Shown here: piece by piece, positions 27,987 to 36,704 of the stretch
Numbering within the stretch: position 1 is the stretch's first letter
Layout: each line of letters begins with the position of its first letter
From: Candidatus Paracaedimonas acanthamoebae
Lineage (GTDB): Bacteria > Pseudomonadota > Alphaproteobacteria > Caedimonadales > Caedimonadaceae
DNA: 64,000 bases
Assembly: GCA_017307065.1 (NCBI GenBank)
Contig: JAFKGL010000012.1
Coordinates: 62,001 to 126,000, forward strand
Direction: 5' to 3'
The notes under the pieces: model-generated
Told to the model about the DNA's origin: nothing
What the model saw: the letters and a program-made list of their open reading frames with translations, nothing else
Database searches by the model: none
Translations under genes and position numbers: made by a program

Positions 27987-28385
27987 TTATTTCTTCTTCA
28001 AATCTTGGGCAACATGTTCTGAATGAAGAAGGGTTGCGATTTTCGCCGCTTCTTCAAAAGAAGTATCTGCCCTGAATTGAAGCTGAGGGGTGTATTTTAT
28101 TGTAAGGGTCCGCCCTAAAGCGTTTCGTAGAGGACGACTTTCTTCATTTAAAACCTTTACAATAGCTTCCATATTCTTGCCACCTAAGGTGGTTATAAAC
28201 ACTTTGGCATGCTTAAGGTCGGGACTAATGCGAACTTCTGTTACAATAACGCTTGCGCCCTCTAGAAGAGGGTGAGAATAATCACCGCGGCTTAAAATTT
28301 TTGAGAGGATATGGCGAATTTCTTCGCCAACCCGAAGTTGTCGTTGCGTGGGGCCTTGAGCAGAAGATTTACGTAAGTTTGTCAT
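27987..28385 (-). CDS. rbfA: Ribosome-binding factor A
   Basis: Cold-adaptation and 30S maturation factor that binds near helix 1 of 16S rRNA. The 132-residue KH-like protein has RQLRVGEEIRHILSKIL, ISPDLKHAKVFIT and RTLTIKYTPQLQFRADTSFEEA. ATG 28385 is preferred over a TTG just before it. It closes the rimP-nusA-infB-rbfA unit. The truB, rpsO and pnp genes that often follow are absent; the operon ends against converging comEC. Confidence 0.95.
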   Translation of the reverse strand: MTNLRKSSAQGPTQRQLRVGEEIRHILSKILSRGDYSHPLLEGASVIVTEVRISPDLKHAKVFITTLGGKNMEAIVKVLNEESRPLRNALGRTLTIKYTPQLQFRADTSFEEAAKIATLLHSEHVAQDLKKK

Positions 28386-28402
28386 CAAGTAAGACTTTAA
28401 TT

Positions 28403-30901
28403 TTAAGCAAGTACTCTTGCAATTGATTCAACTTCGAAACATTCGATGACATCGCCTTCGCGAATATCTTGATAGTTTTCAAAAGCCATACCACATTCAA
28501 AGCCTTGTTTAACTTCTTTAACTTCGTCTTTCAAGCGCTTCAATGTCTTGAGGCTACCTTCATGGATAACCACGTTATCCCGAAGCAATCTGACTTTAGC
28601 GCCTCGTTTAACGGTTCCTTCAGTGATATAACAACCTGCAATCTTTCCGGCTTTAGTAATATTGAAGACTTGGCGTATTTCAGCATTCCCCAAGAAGTTC
28701 TCTTTAAGCGTTGGTGAAAGTAGTCCTCCAAGAATCGCTTTCACATCATCAATCACATCATATATGATGGAATAATAACGTAGTTCGACACCATCTCTAT
28801 GAGCAAGTTCGCGTGCTTGTTGGTTAGCCCGAACATTGAATCCGATGACAAATCCTCCAGAGGCTCTGGCTAAAGTCACATCACTTTCACTGATTCCTCC
28901 GACGCCAGAATATAAGACGCGGACTGAAACTTCACTCGTTGCAAGTTTATGGATACTTCCTAAAATAGCTTCAAGTGAGCCTTGAACATCCGATTTAATG
29001 ACAACAGCAAGTTCTTTCATCGATCCTTGTGCTGCTGCATTTTGAATCAGTTGATCCATCGTTGTTTTTCTTAAAGCGGCTGCTTGGTGAGCTTTTAAGG
29101 CTTGAGAGCGTGTATCAACAATTTCACGTGCTTTCGCTTCGCTCTCAACAACAATAAATAAGTCTCCTGCGCCAGGAGCACCATTAAAGCCTATCACTTC
29201 GACAGGTTGAGAAGGTGAGGCTTGCTTTAGATTATTTCCACGATCGTCTACAAGAGCACGAACACGGCCCCATTCAGTTCCTGCCACAAAGATGTCACTA
29301 ACTTTAAGCGTGCCGCGTTGAATAAGAACAGTTGCAACGGCACCTCGTCCTTTTTCAAGTTTTGCTTCAATGACCGCTCCTAAGGCATCGCGATGAGGAT
29401 TCGCTTTTAAATTTAGAACCTCAGCTTGGAGAAGAATGGCCTCTTCCAGTTTATCAATATTAAGGCCTGTTTTTGCAGAGACTTCAATCGCAATAATATC
29501 GCCTCCCATTTCTTCAAGAACAATTTCATGTTGAAGAAGGGCTGTTCTGACGCGATTTGCATCGGCATCAGGTTTATCAATCTTGTTGATAGCGACAATA
29601 ATGGGAACATTAGCAGCACGTGCGTGGTGAATGGCTTCAACAGTTTGCGCCATGATACCATCATCGGCGGCGACAACTAAAATAACAATATCTGTTACAT
29701 TTGCTCCGCGAGCACGCATTTCAGTGAATGCAGCATGACCAGGAGTATCAATAAAGGTGATTTTCTTACCTGAAGGCATTGTTACTTGGTACGCCCCAAT
29801 ATGTTGAGTAATACCGCCAGCTTCATGAGCTGCAACATCGGTCTTGCGGATAGCATCTAACAGAGAAGTTTTTCCATGGTCAACATGCCCCATGACAGTA
29901 ACAACAGGAGCCCTTATAACCATTGTTGAAGGGTCTTCTTCTTGTGCCATAAGAATATTGCCAATATCTTCCGTTGTCGTTCTCTTACATATATGACCAA
30001 ATTCTGTGACGACGATTTCAGCTGTATCTGCATCAATCATTTGGTTAACGGTTGCAAGTACGCCCATACTGATAAGCTTTTTAACAACTTCAGCCGCGCG
30101 AATAGCCATACGATTCGCAAGTTCTTGGACAGAAATGGCTTCAGGAATATTGACTTCACGAACAATAAACTTTGTTTCAATAATTTCTTTGGGTTTCTTA
30201 AACTTTGGTCGACGTGAGCTACCATGGCGTCCTCGCCCAATTTCTTCATCTGCTTGGAGTGCTTCTTCAAAGCTAAGTCCGTGGAGTCTTTGCTTAAAAT
30301 CGTGTCGCTTCGCTTCAGTATTTTCTGCTTTTTTTACAGCGGGTTTTGCCACACTTTTTTTAACATTCCGATGTTCGCCTTCTTCGTCTCCTTCATCAAT
30401 TTCATAAGATTTTTTGGGGCGTACAGAGGCATTTACGTTTTGCTCAGAGGTTTCTACAGGAAGGGAAGGAGGTGTCGTGGAAGGGATTTCTTCGGAAGTT
30501 TCTTCCACTTTCTGAGGTTGTCGTCTTTCTTCTTCTTGCTTTTGTTGATTTTCAATTTCAACTAGACGAAGAGCTTCCATTTCTTCTCTTAATAGGCGTT
30601 CTTTGGAAAGCTTGGCTTCCAAATCTGGAGCTGATTTTAAAGCATTTTGGACAGCCTTAAGACGGGTTTCAAATTCTGAATTCGCTTTTTCGCCTGATTT
30701 AAGACTGTTTTCATAATGCTCTCCTTCAGAACCTCCAGCCTTTTCAACTGTACGTTTCTTACGGACTTCCACAGCAACAGATTTTGAACGGCCATGAGAA
30801 AAACTTTGACGTATTTGGCCGCTTTCAGGAGTTTTTTTCAAAGAAAGCTTACCCCCTAGGGTTAATGTTTTCTTTTCATTCGAATCTTTTTGTTCCGTCA
30901 T
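28403..30901 (-). CDS. infB: Translation initiation factor IF-2
   Basis: GTPase that places initiator tRNA on the 30S subunit and drives subunit joining. The 832-residue protein has the alphaproteobacterial N-terminal IF2-associated segment ([11 protein letters not shown]), a long charged low-complexity linker (about 60-240), an IF2_N region, and the G domain with [15 protein letters not shown] near 335, DTPGHAAF and NKIDKPDA. Domains II to IV follow, ending [19 protein letters not shown] 30901 is chosen over a TTG ten codons upstream. It lies 49 bases after nusA; the ylxR gene that commonly sits between them is missing. Confidence 0.97.
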   Translation of the reverse strand: MTEQKDSNEKKTLTLGGKLSLKKTPESGQIRQSFSHGRSKSVAVEVRKKRTVEKAGGSEGEHYENSLKSGEKANSEFETRLKAVQNALKSAPDLEAKLSKERLLREEMEALRLVEIENQQKQEEERRQPQKVEETSEEIPSTTPPSLPVETSEQNVNASVRPKKSYEIDEGDEEGEHRNVKKSVAKPAVKKAENTEAKRHDFKQRLHGLSFEEALQADEEIGRGRHGSSRRPKFKKPKEIIETKFIVREVNIPEAISVQELANRMAIRAAEVVKKLISMGVLATVNQMIDADTAEIVVTEFGHICKRTTTEDIGNILMAQEEDPSTMVIRAPVVTVMGHVDHGKTSLLDAIRKTDVAAHEAGGITQHIGAYQVTMPSGKKITFIDTPGHAAFTEMRARGANVTDIVILVVAADDGIMAQTVEAIHHARAANVPIIVAINKIDKPDADANRVRTALLQHEIVLEEMGGDIIAIEVSAKTGLNIDKLEEAILLQAEVLNLKANPHRDALGAVIEAKLEKGRGAVATVLIQRGTLKVSDIFVAGTEWGRVRALVDDRGNNLKQASPSQPVEVIGFNGAPGAGDLFIVVESEAKAREIVDTRSQALKAHQAAALRKTTMDQLIQNAAAQGSMKELAVVIKSDVQGSLEAILGSIHKLATSEVSVRVLYSGVGGISESDVTLARASGGFVIGFNVRANQQARELAHRDGVELRYYSIIYDVIDDVKAILGGLLSPTLKENFLGNAEIRQVFNITKAGKIAGCYITEGTVKRGAKVRLLRDNVVIHEGSLKTLKRLKDEVKEVKQGFECGMAFENYQDIREGDVIECFEVESIARVLA

Positions 30902-30950
30902 TACTTTTATCTTTCCTTTAAACGATTCCAAATAGCCTTAAAATTTATCT

Positions 30951-32483
30951 TTATTGACTTTTTTGGGAGTTTGTATCCGTTTTTTCAAACCAATGTTCTC
31001 GCGCTGTCATAATAAGCTTATTCGCCTCGTCTAAATCGATGTCTGAGCAAAGTTCGACGAGTTCGTCTCCAGCAAGATCAGCAAGAGCATCAAGCGTTGT
31101 AATGCCTTTTTCAGCAAGCTCGACCACAATCTTAGGAGATAAACCTTCGAGATTTTGAAGTGTTTTTTCAACACCTAATTCTTGTGAACGTTGCTTAAAT
31201 ACTTTTTCTTGTTTTGTTAAGAAATTCTTTGCACGATTTTGAAGTTCTTGAGCTAAGTCTTCATCTAAACCTTCAATGCCTGAGAGTTCTCCTAAAGAAA
31301 TGTAAGCAATTTCTTCAACATTATCAAAACCTTCTGTTATAAGAAGGTGAGCCAAAACATCATCCACATCAAGTGCTTCGACGAATAGCTTTAAGCGATT
31401 CTTAATTTCTTGAGAGCGGCGTTCAGATTCAACGGTTTCAGAAATAACATCAATACCAAGTCCAGTTAACTGGCTGGCGAGACGCACATTTTGGCCTCGG
31501 CGCCCAATGGCGAGACTGAGTTGATCATCTGGAACAACAACTTCCACACGATTGCTGGCTTCATCAAGCACAACCTTGCTTGCTTCTGCGGGGATCAGAG
31601 AATTAACAACAAAAACGACAGGATTTGAAGACCATGGAATAATATCAATTTTTTCCCCTTGGAGTTCATTGATCACTGTTGTGACGCGACTGCCGCGTAA
31701 TCCAACGCAAGCTCCAACGGGATCAAGGCTTTTGTCCGCACTATAGACGGCAAGCTTAGCGCGAGAACCAGGATCGCGTGCAACAGCTTTTACTTCAATA
31801 ACGCCTTCATAGATCTCAGGAACTTCTTGAGTGAAGAGTTTTGTCATAAAACCAGGATGGGACCGTGAGAGGAAAACTTGAGGGCCGCGTGGTTCTTGGC
31901 GAACATCCATAATATAGGCCCGAATTCGATCTCCAGGGCGGAAATTTTCCCGTGGGATTAATTGGTCTCTTGCTAAGAGGGCTTCACTTTGTCCTAATTC
32001 AACAATCACATTGCCAAATTCAACACGCTTGACTTGACCATTAATAATTTCACCTGCACGATTTTTATATTCTTCGTATTGGCGTTGTCTTTCAGCATCA
32101 CGAACACGTTGAAAAATGACCTGTTTTGCAGTTTGAGCAGCAACACGACCAAAATCAATTGGTGGAAGATATGTCTTTATAAAGGATCCTAGTTCCAGGG
32201 TAGGGTCTAGTTTTTTTGCTTCTTTAAGGGAGATTTGAGTGACTTCATTCTCAATGTCTTCGACGACTTCGCGGCAAGCAAAAACAGTAATTTCACCACT
32301 TTTTCGATCAATTTCAGCCCGAATATCTCTTTCATGACCATATTTTGCGCGTGCTGCTTTTTGAATTGCCATTTCCATGGCTTCAAGGACTTCATCTTTT
32401 TGAATACCTTTTTCACGAGCAACAGCTTCTGCAACGCTTAAAAGTTCTGTTCGAATTATGCCGGTTGAAGTTATTGATGTCAT
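30951..32483 (-). CDS. nusA: Transcription termination/antitermination protein NusA
   Basis: RNA polymerase-binding factor that modulates pausing, intrinsic termination and antitermination. The 510-residue protein has the NusA N-terminal domain, an S1 domain (INGQVKRVEFGNVIVELGQSEALL), two KH domains (VGACVGLRGSRVTTVINELQGEKIDII and LAIGRRGQNVRLASQLTG), and C-terminal helix-hairpin-helix repeats (GLSPKIVVELAEKGITTLDALADL) typical of alphaproteobacteria. The operon leader upstream of rimP contains an attenuator-like hairpin on which NusA itself could act. Confidence 0.97.
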   Translation of the reverse strand: MTSITSTGIIRTELLSVAEAVAREKGIQKDEVLEAMEMAIQKAARAKYGHERDIRAEIDRKSGEITVFACREVVEDIENEVTQISLKEAKKLDPTLELGSFIKTYLPPIDFGRVAAQTAKQVIFQRVRDAERQRQYEEYKNRAGEIINGQVKRVEFGNVIVELGQSEALLARDQLIPRENFRPGDRIRAYIMDVRQEPRGPQVFLSRSHPGFMTKLFTQEVPEIYEGVIEVKAVARDPGSRAKLAVYSADKSLDPVGACVGLRGSRVTTVINELQGEKIDIIPWSSNPVVFVVNSLIPAEASKVVLDEASNRVEVVVPDDQLSLAIGRRGQNVRLASQLTGLGIDVISETVESERRSQEIKNRLKLFVEALDVDDVLAHLLITEGFDNVEEIAYISLGELSGIEGLDEDLAQELQNRAKNFLTKQEKVFKQRSQELGVEKTLQNLEGLSPKIVVELAEKGITTLDALADLAGDELVELCSDIDLDEANKLIMTAREHWFEKTDTNSQKSQ

Positions 32484-32526
32484 CGTTATCGCCTTATTTT
32501 CCTAAACTTATTTCTATCGTTAAAAA

Positions 32527-32988
32527 TTAAAATTGAGGGACCAATTTTGCTTTAAGAATATTGCTATAAGCAATTTCAACAATTGCTTCACTATCTTCTG
32601 ATTTCAAGAAAACCATTTCTGCTTTGATTTCAGTTAAAGTTCCCTTGAAACGTTTACGCCCCTCATGAGGTACCACGGTTTCAAGTTTGATCTCTGAGCC
32701 TTGGAAGCGGATATAATCTTGTAAACTGACAAGAGGGCGATCAAGGCCAGGAGAGGTGACTTCAAGTTGGTAAGCGCTTGCAATTGGATCTTCAACATCC
32801 AAAAGAGCAGAAGTCTGCCGACTTGCTTTCACACAATCATCAATGGACAAAGCGCTTAAATCGCTTTTTTCAATCATCACTTGAAGTGTTGGACGAACTT
32901 GTCCTGAAAATTTCACTCGAACAATGTGATATCCTAAACTATTTAGGGTTGGTTCAATAATGTCTTTAATCTTATTTGTCAGTTCCAT
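32527..32988 (-). CDS. rimP: Ribosome maturation factor RimP
   Basis: 30S assembly factor acting early on the S12 region. The 153-residue protein shows the family segments LGYHIVRVKFSG, RPTLQVMIEKSD, DCVKASRQTSALLDVEDPI and YQLEVTSPGLDRPL. ATG 32988 is preferred; an in-frame TTG at 33003 would place the start codon inside the U-tract of the leader hairpin. It is the first gene of rimP-nusA-infB-rbfA and directly follows a promoter and terminator-like hairpin. Confidence 0.95.
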   Translation of the reverse strand: MELTNKIKDIIEPTLNSLGYHIVRVKFSGQVRPTLQVMIEKSDLSALSIDDCVKASRQTSALLDVEDPIASAYQLEVTSPGLDRPLVSLQDYIRFQGSEIKLETVVPHEGRKRFKGTLTEIKAEMVFLKSEDSEAIVEIAYSNILKAKLVPQF

Positions 32989-33002
32989 GTAGTCTTTATC
33001 CA

Positions 33003-33034
33003 AATAAAAAGGTGGGTTTTTTTGGACCCACCTT
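33003..33034 (-). terminator. Terminator-like hairpin in the rimP-nusA leader (candidate attenuator)
   Basis: On the minus strand AAGGTGGGT (33034-33026), an eight-base loop and ACCCACCTT (33017-33009) form a 9-bp stem followed by TTTTTATTTG. It lies 28-47 bases beyond the -10 box at 33067-33062 and just ahead of the rimP start. No gene upstream on this strand needs a terminator here, so regulation of the operon itself is the natural reading. Confidence 0.65.
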
Positions 33035-33061
33035 CATTATTTAATGTCGATATTTAAACGA

Positions 33062-33090
33062 AATATAGAGAATTTTTTAGGAAATGACAA
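33062..33090 (-). promoter_or_regulatory. rimP-nusA-infB-rbfA promoter
   Basis: TTGTCA (33090-33085), a 17-base spacer and TATATT (33067-33062) make a near-consensus sigma-70 promoter on the minus strand. The expected transcript starts at about 33055, leaving a 67-base leader before rimP. Confidence 0.65.
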
Positions 33091-33236
33091 TAGTTTTTTC
33101 AAGATGCATATTTTGGCATTCTTTATCGTTATTCATTTTTATTTTGAAGATGCTTCCTCAATTTTTTCTATGATTCTTGATTGCGATATGGGAAGAAATT
33201 TTATTGATATTTAGGGGCATCACCTGGTTACCTGAG

Positions 33237-33259
33237 ATCCTTAGCGCAAGGCTGAGGAT
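33237..33259. repeat. Palindromic element, dispersed-repeat type
   Basis: ATCCTTAGC-GCAAG-GCTGAGGAT forms a stem of nine pairs (one G-U) in a GC-richer patch that reads ACCTGAGATCC...GAGGATGACAAGC. This resembles the short palindromic repeats scattered between genes in many alphaproteobacterial genomes. Only one copy is present in the window, so calling it a repeat rests on resemblance. Confidence 0.4.
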
Positions 33260-33582
33260 GACAAGCAAGAAGTTTTTCTCTTTTTTCACTAGGCAAAAAA
33301 AGAGGTATTCACCCAAAAAGGGCGTCAAAAAAATTATTATCTTTATTAGATGGCTGCAGAAATTAAGCGAAAGGATCATGAAGATTGATCAAGTCTTCAT
33401 GAGATAAAAAATTATTCCTGCCCATCTAATTATCAGAGTACCACAATTCGTTTCAAATATCAAGTTATTATTAAAGTTAAAAGTGTTTTTATTCAAAAAC
33501 TTATGCTTGTAATTTGAAGAATTTAAGCCTCGAAAATAAAGTAAACTAATTTTACAAAGGATTGACAATAAGAGCAAACTAA

Positions 33583-33726
33583 GCATCGCTCATAGCGCAA
33601 TCCTATGGAATCAATGTTGAGAGAATAAAAGAGCTGAAGAAAGATCTTATGAACCTCAAAAATTATTTTTCCTCTAATACGGATGAAAACTCAGAAACTA
33701 TCGTGAATTTTCAAAAGGAATCTTAA
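33583..33726 (+). pseudogene. Possible relic of a small or helix-turn-helix-containing gene
   Basis: A 47-codon open stretch with protein-like composition begins right after a stop and has no ATG, GTG or TTG before residue 23. Its translation starts ASLIAQSYGINVERIKELKK, which looks like a helix-turn-helix segment of the kind seen in transposases and regulators, then runs through an Asn/Ser/Glu-rich tail to TAA at 33724. Translation could start only at ATG 33649, giving 25 residues. I treat it as a decayed fragment of unknown origin; chance is not excluded. Confidence 0.25.
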
Positions 33727-33825
33727 TCATCCTTCAATACTTTGGTGTGTAATTAAGGTATCATGTCTCTTTTCTCTAAATAAATGGCTTCTACATAATA
33801 ACTTGATAGATGTTTCATTTTTTTC

Positions 33826-33854
33826 TTGTGCTAAAGCGGTATCTATGTTACGAT
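33826..33854 (+). promoter_or_regulatory. Possible promoter of the lipoprotein gene
   Basis: TTGTGC (33826-33831) and TACGAT (33849-33854) are spaced by exactly 17 bases, about 125 bases before the lipoprotein start. The boxes match consensus only partly (3/6 and 4/6). The resulting leader would contain a loose AACCTG/CAGGTT stem. Confidence 0.4.
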
Positions 33855-33980
33855 ATAAAGAATAGGAATTTGGTCGGTTCATTTATTTTTTAAGTAGAAA
33901 AAAATGAGAAAACCTGGCAAAAAGCTTATGTCTTATTATGAGGCAGGGCCTGGCAGGTTCCATAAACATATGAGGTTATT

Positions 33981-34643
33981 ATGATTGATTTAAGTAAAAA
34001 TTCATCTATGTTCCGTTCTACGGCTTATTTGATGGTGGTGTGCTCGACAGCTGCAATGCTTTCTGGATGCGCCCGCGAAATTTCATCGAATGTTTACTCT
34101 GAGAGGCACGTCGGAGAGGCCTCTAGAACTTTCCGAGGAATCGTTGTCAGTGTCCGTGAAGTTGAGGTAACAAATGCCGAAAAACTTCAAGAAAATGGAA
34201 CAGGTATAGCCACAGGCGCTCTTGCTGGAGGGGTTGTAGGTCATCAGTTTGGAGCCGGTGGTGGAAATGTAGCGGCAACAGCTGCAGGCGCTATCTTAGG
34301 TGCTGTTGCGGGTGCTTATGCAGAAAAATCTCTCAGCTCTCAAAATGCTTTTGAATATATCGTTGAGCTTAGTAATGGCGAAATGAGGACAGTCGTGCAA
34401 GGGAAGGATACCCAGTATGCTCCAGGCCAACGAATTCTTTTAATCGTAGGTCAATCAGGGCGTTCACGTATTATTCCTGATAATACACCAGCTCCACAAT
34501 ATGCACCGGTTGCTCATTATCCTCAGCCCGCGCCGCATTACAATGCGGCCCCTCAACATCGTAATGTGGCTCCGCAGTCTCCTCAAGGCGGATATTCTAA
34601 CGAGCCCGTAAGACCTAATCCAAATCTAATTCACGGATATTAG
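33981..34643 (+). CDS. Glycine-zipper outer-membrane lipoprotein (17-kDa antigen/SlyB-like)
   Basis: A 220-residue lipoprotein. The signal peptide ends in the lipobox LSGC with Cys30 as the lipidated residue. After a beta-rich part (TFRGIVVSVREVEVT) comes a glycine zipper (GTGIATGALAGGVVGHQFGA and GAILGAVAGAYAEK, about 74-113) as in the Rickettsia 17-kDa surface antigen, Pcp and SlyB. The last 60 residues are rich in Pro, Ala, Gln, His and Tyr and probably disordered. ATG 33981 has a GAGG ribosome site; a second ATG at 34008 would give a more standard signal length. The gene appears to be transcribed alone. Likely a structural envelope protein; exact role unknown. Confidence 0.85.
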   Translation: MIDLSKNSSMFRSTAYLMVVCSTAAMLSGCAREISSNVYSERHVGEASRTFRGIVVSVREVEVTNAEKLQENGTGIATGALAGGVVGHQFGAGGGNVAATAAGAILGAVAGAYAEKSLSSQNAFEYIVELSNGEMRTVVQGKDTQYAPGQRILLIVGQSGRSRIIPDNTPAPQYAPVAHYPQPAPHYNAAPQHRNVAPQSPQGGYSNEPVRPNPNLIHGY

Positions 34644-34657
34644 GACAAATTTAATTT

Positions 34658-34692
34658 TTCCTCCTGATTTTCTCAAGGAAGGTCAGGAGGAA
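34658..34692 (+). terminator. Stem-loop after the lipoprotein gene
   Basis: TTCCTCCTGA (34658-34667) pairs with TCAGGAGGAA (34683-34692) over 10 bp with a 15-base loop, 15 bases after the stop. There is no U run behind it, so termination is uncertain. A second weaker stem, AACCTCT with AGAGGTT, follows before typA. Confidence 0.45.
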
Positions 34693-34758
34693 AGATAAAA
34701 CCTCTTTAAAATGAGTTTATAGAGGTTATGCTTAGCTTTTAACAATTTTAGGTAAACA

Positions 34759-36585
34759 ATGATTCCACTTCGTAACCTTGCTATTATCGCCCACGTTGAC
34801 CATGGGAAAACCACACTTGTTGACAGTTTGTTTCGTCAAAGTGGTATTTTTCGAGAGAACCAAAACGTAGCAGAACGGGCGATGGACTCAAATGATCTTG
34901 AGCGTGAGCGAGGGATTACAATTCTTGCAAAATGTACGTCGATTGTTTGGAATGATGTTCGCTTAAATATTGTGGATACCCCTGGTCACGCTGATTTTGG
35001 GGGTGAGGTGGAACGAATCCTCAGCATGGTCGATGGCGTTGTTCTTTTAGTCGATGCAGCCGAGGGCCCCATGCCACAGACAAAATTCGTGGTGATGAAA
35101 GCCTTAAAGCTTGGTTTACGTCCGATTGTTGTCGTCAATAAAGCTGATCGACCAGATGCCCGCGCTGATGAAGTTCTAAACGAAATATTTGACTTGTTTG
35201 TGACGTTAGATGCAAATGAGAAACAGCTTGATTTTCCGGTCATCTATGCGTCAGGACGTGATGGATGGGCAGCTCGTCATCTAACAGATCCTCGTGGTGA
35301 TTTAACCCCCTTATTCGAAACAATTATTGACTTTATCCCTGCACCAAATGTTGATCATGAGGCGCCTTTTTCTATGTTGGTGACGACTCTAGAAGTAGAT
35401 CCGTATTTGGGGCGTATTCTCACAGGACGTGTTCAGACAGGTGTTGCACGTCTTAATATGCCAGTTAAGGCGTTGAGGAACATTTCAGGAGAATCTATCG
35501 AAAATGGGCGTCTTTCAAAAATCCTTGCTTTCAGAGGATTGAAAAGAGAGCCTGTTGAAGAAGCTTTTGCAGGTGATATTATTGCTGTTGCCGGTCTTGA
35601 GCAAACAACAGTAGCGGATACCATTTGTGTTCCTGAAGTGATGAATCCTATTCCTGCATTGCCAATTGATCCTCCAACTTTAATGATGACATTTTCTATC
35701 AACGATTCTCCTCTCGCGGGACGTGAAGGGAAAAAAGTAACTTCACGTATGATTCGTGAACGTCTCTTAAGTGAAGCTGAGAGCAACGTCGCGATTCAGA
35801 TAAAAGAAAGTGAAGATAAAGACTCTTTTGAAGTTGCAGGGCGAGGAGAGTTACAGTTAGGGATTCTTATTGAAACCATGCGCCGTGAAGGGTTTGAACT
35901 TTCAATTAGCCGACCTCGAGTCGTATACAAAGCAGATGAAACGACGGGCCAACGTCTTGAGCCGATTGAAGAAGTCCAAATTGATGTGGATGAAGAATTT
36001 TCAGGTGTTGTCGTTGAAAAGATGGGCTTCAGAAAAGCAGAGATGAAGGATATGCGTCCTTCAGGCGGAGGAAAGACAAGAATTACTTTCCACGCGCCGT
36101 CACGCGGCCTTATTGGGTATCAAAGTGAATTTATGACCGACACGCGTGGGACGGGTATTTTGAGTCGTCTTTTCCATTCGTATGCTCCTTATAAAGGGGC
36201 AATTGTTCAACACCGTAATGGCGTGCTTATTTCAGTTGGAGCTGGAAAAGCTGTGGCTTATGCGATCTTTAACCTTGAAGACCGCGGGATTTTCTTCATT
36301 AACCCTGGCGACGAAGTTTATGAAGGTATGGTCATTGGTGAGTATAATCGTCAACAGGATTTAGAAGTTAATCCGCTTAAAGCAAAGCAGCTCAGTAACG
36401 TTCGTGCAGCAGGTAAGGATGAGGCCATCCGGTTAACGCCGCCAAAAATTCTAACACTTGAACAAGCGCTTTCTTATATTGAGGATGATGAATTGGTTGA
36501 AGTAACGCCGAAATCAATCCGTTTGCGGAAGCGTTATTTAGATCCAAATGAGCGCAAAAGATTTAGTCGTAGTAAAGAAGAGTAG
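34759..36585 (+). CDS. typA: Ribosome-associated GTPase TypA/BipA
   Basis: Translational GTPase related to EF-G that binds 70S ribosomes under stress or cold and helps 50S assembly. The 608-residue protein has [14 protein letters not shown] (11-24), the switch [30 protein letters not shown], then domain II, EF-G-like domains III and V ([21 protein letters not shown]) and the TypA-specific C-terminal domain ([29 protein letters not shown]). Length is normal. It is followed by a clear intrinsic terminator and so is probably monocistronic. Confidence 0.97.
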   Translation: MIPLRNLAIIAHVDHGKTTLVDSLFRQSGIFRENQNVAERAMDSNDLERERGITILAKCTSIVWNDVRLNIVDTPGHADFGGEVERILSMVDGVVLLVDAAEGPMPQTKFVVMKALKLGLRPIVVVNKADRPDARADEVLNEIFDLFVTLDANEKQLDFPVIYASGRDGWAARHLTDPRGDLTPLFETIIDFIPAPNVDHEAPFSMLVTTLEVDPYLGRILTGRVQTGVARLNMPVKALRNISGESIENGRLSKILAFRGLKREPVEEAFAGDIIAVAGLEQTTVADTICVPEVMNPIPALPIDPPTLMMTFSINDSPLAGREGKKVTSRMIRERLLSEAESNVAIQIKESEDKDSFEVAGRGELQLGILIETMRREGFELSISRPRVVYKADETTGQRLEPIEEVQIDVDEEFSGVVVEKMGFRKAEMKDMRPSGGGKTRITFHAPSRGLIGYQSEFMTDTRGTGILSRLFHSYAPYKGAIVQHRNGVLISVGAGKAVAYAIFNLEDRGIFFINPGDEVYEGMVIGEYNRQQDLEVNPLKAKQLSNVRAAGKDEAIRLTPPKILTLEQALSYIEDDELVEVTPKSIRLRKRYLDPNERKRFSRSKEE

Positions 36586-36642
36586 GGACTTTAATCTGAC
36601 TTCCTGCGGCTTTTATTTGTTAGCTCAGTTTGACGATAATAA

Positions 36643-36685
36643 AGAAGTGTATGTAGTTAAAACTTGTACACTTCTGTTTTTTAAC
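36643..36685 (+). terminator. Intrinsic terminator of typA
   Basis: AGAAGTGTA (36643-36651) pairs with TACACTTCT (36667-36675), loop 15 bases, and is followed by GTTTTTTAAC. Stem and U-tract fit a Rho-independent terminator on the plus strand, 58 bases after typA and before uvrA. Confidence 0.75.
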
Positions 36686-36704
36686 TAGCTTGAATGTGGG
36701 AAGA

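Larger units (their letters stand above)
33091..33980. other. Long intergenic gap (about 890 bases) with no convincing intact gene
   Basis: The gap separates the leftward rimP operon from the rightward lipoprotein gene. It contains a palindromic element (33237-33259), a stem-loop (TCATGAAGA at 33376-33384 with TCTTCATGA at 33394-33402), and an open but start-less stretch (33583-33726) that may be a gene relic. A probable promoter for the lipoprotein gene lies near its right end. The short open frames crossing the rest are AT-rich, have no recognisable domain and overlap one another on both strands. Confidence 0.6.

Noticed and set aside
33158-33407. Overlapping 73- and 76-codon open frames on both strands in the long gap
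   Set aside because: They overlap each other, cross the palindromic element, have Lys/Phe/Ile-rich composition from AT-rich DNA and no recognisable domain or good ribosome site.
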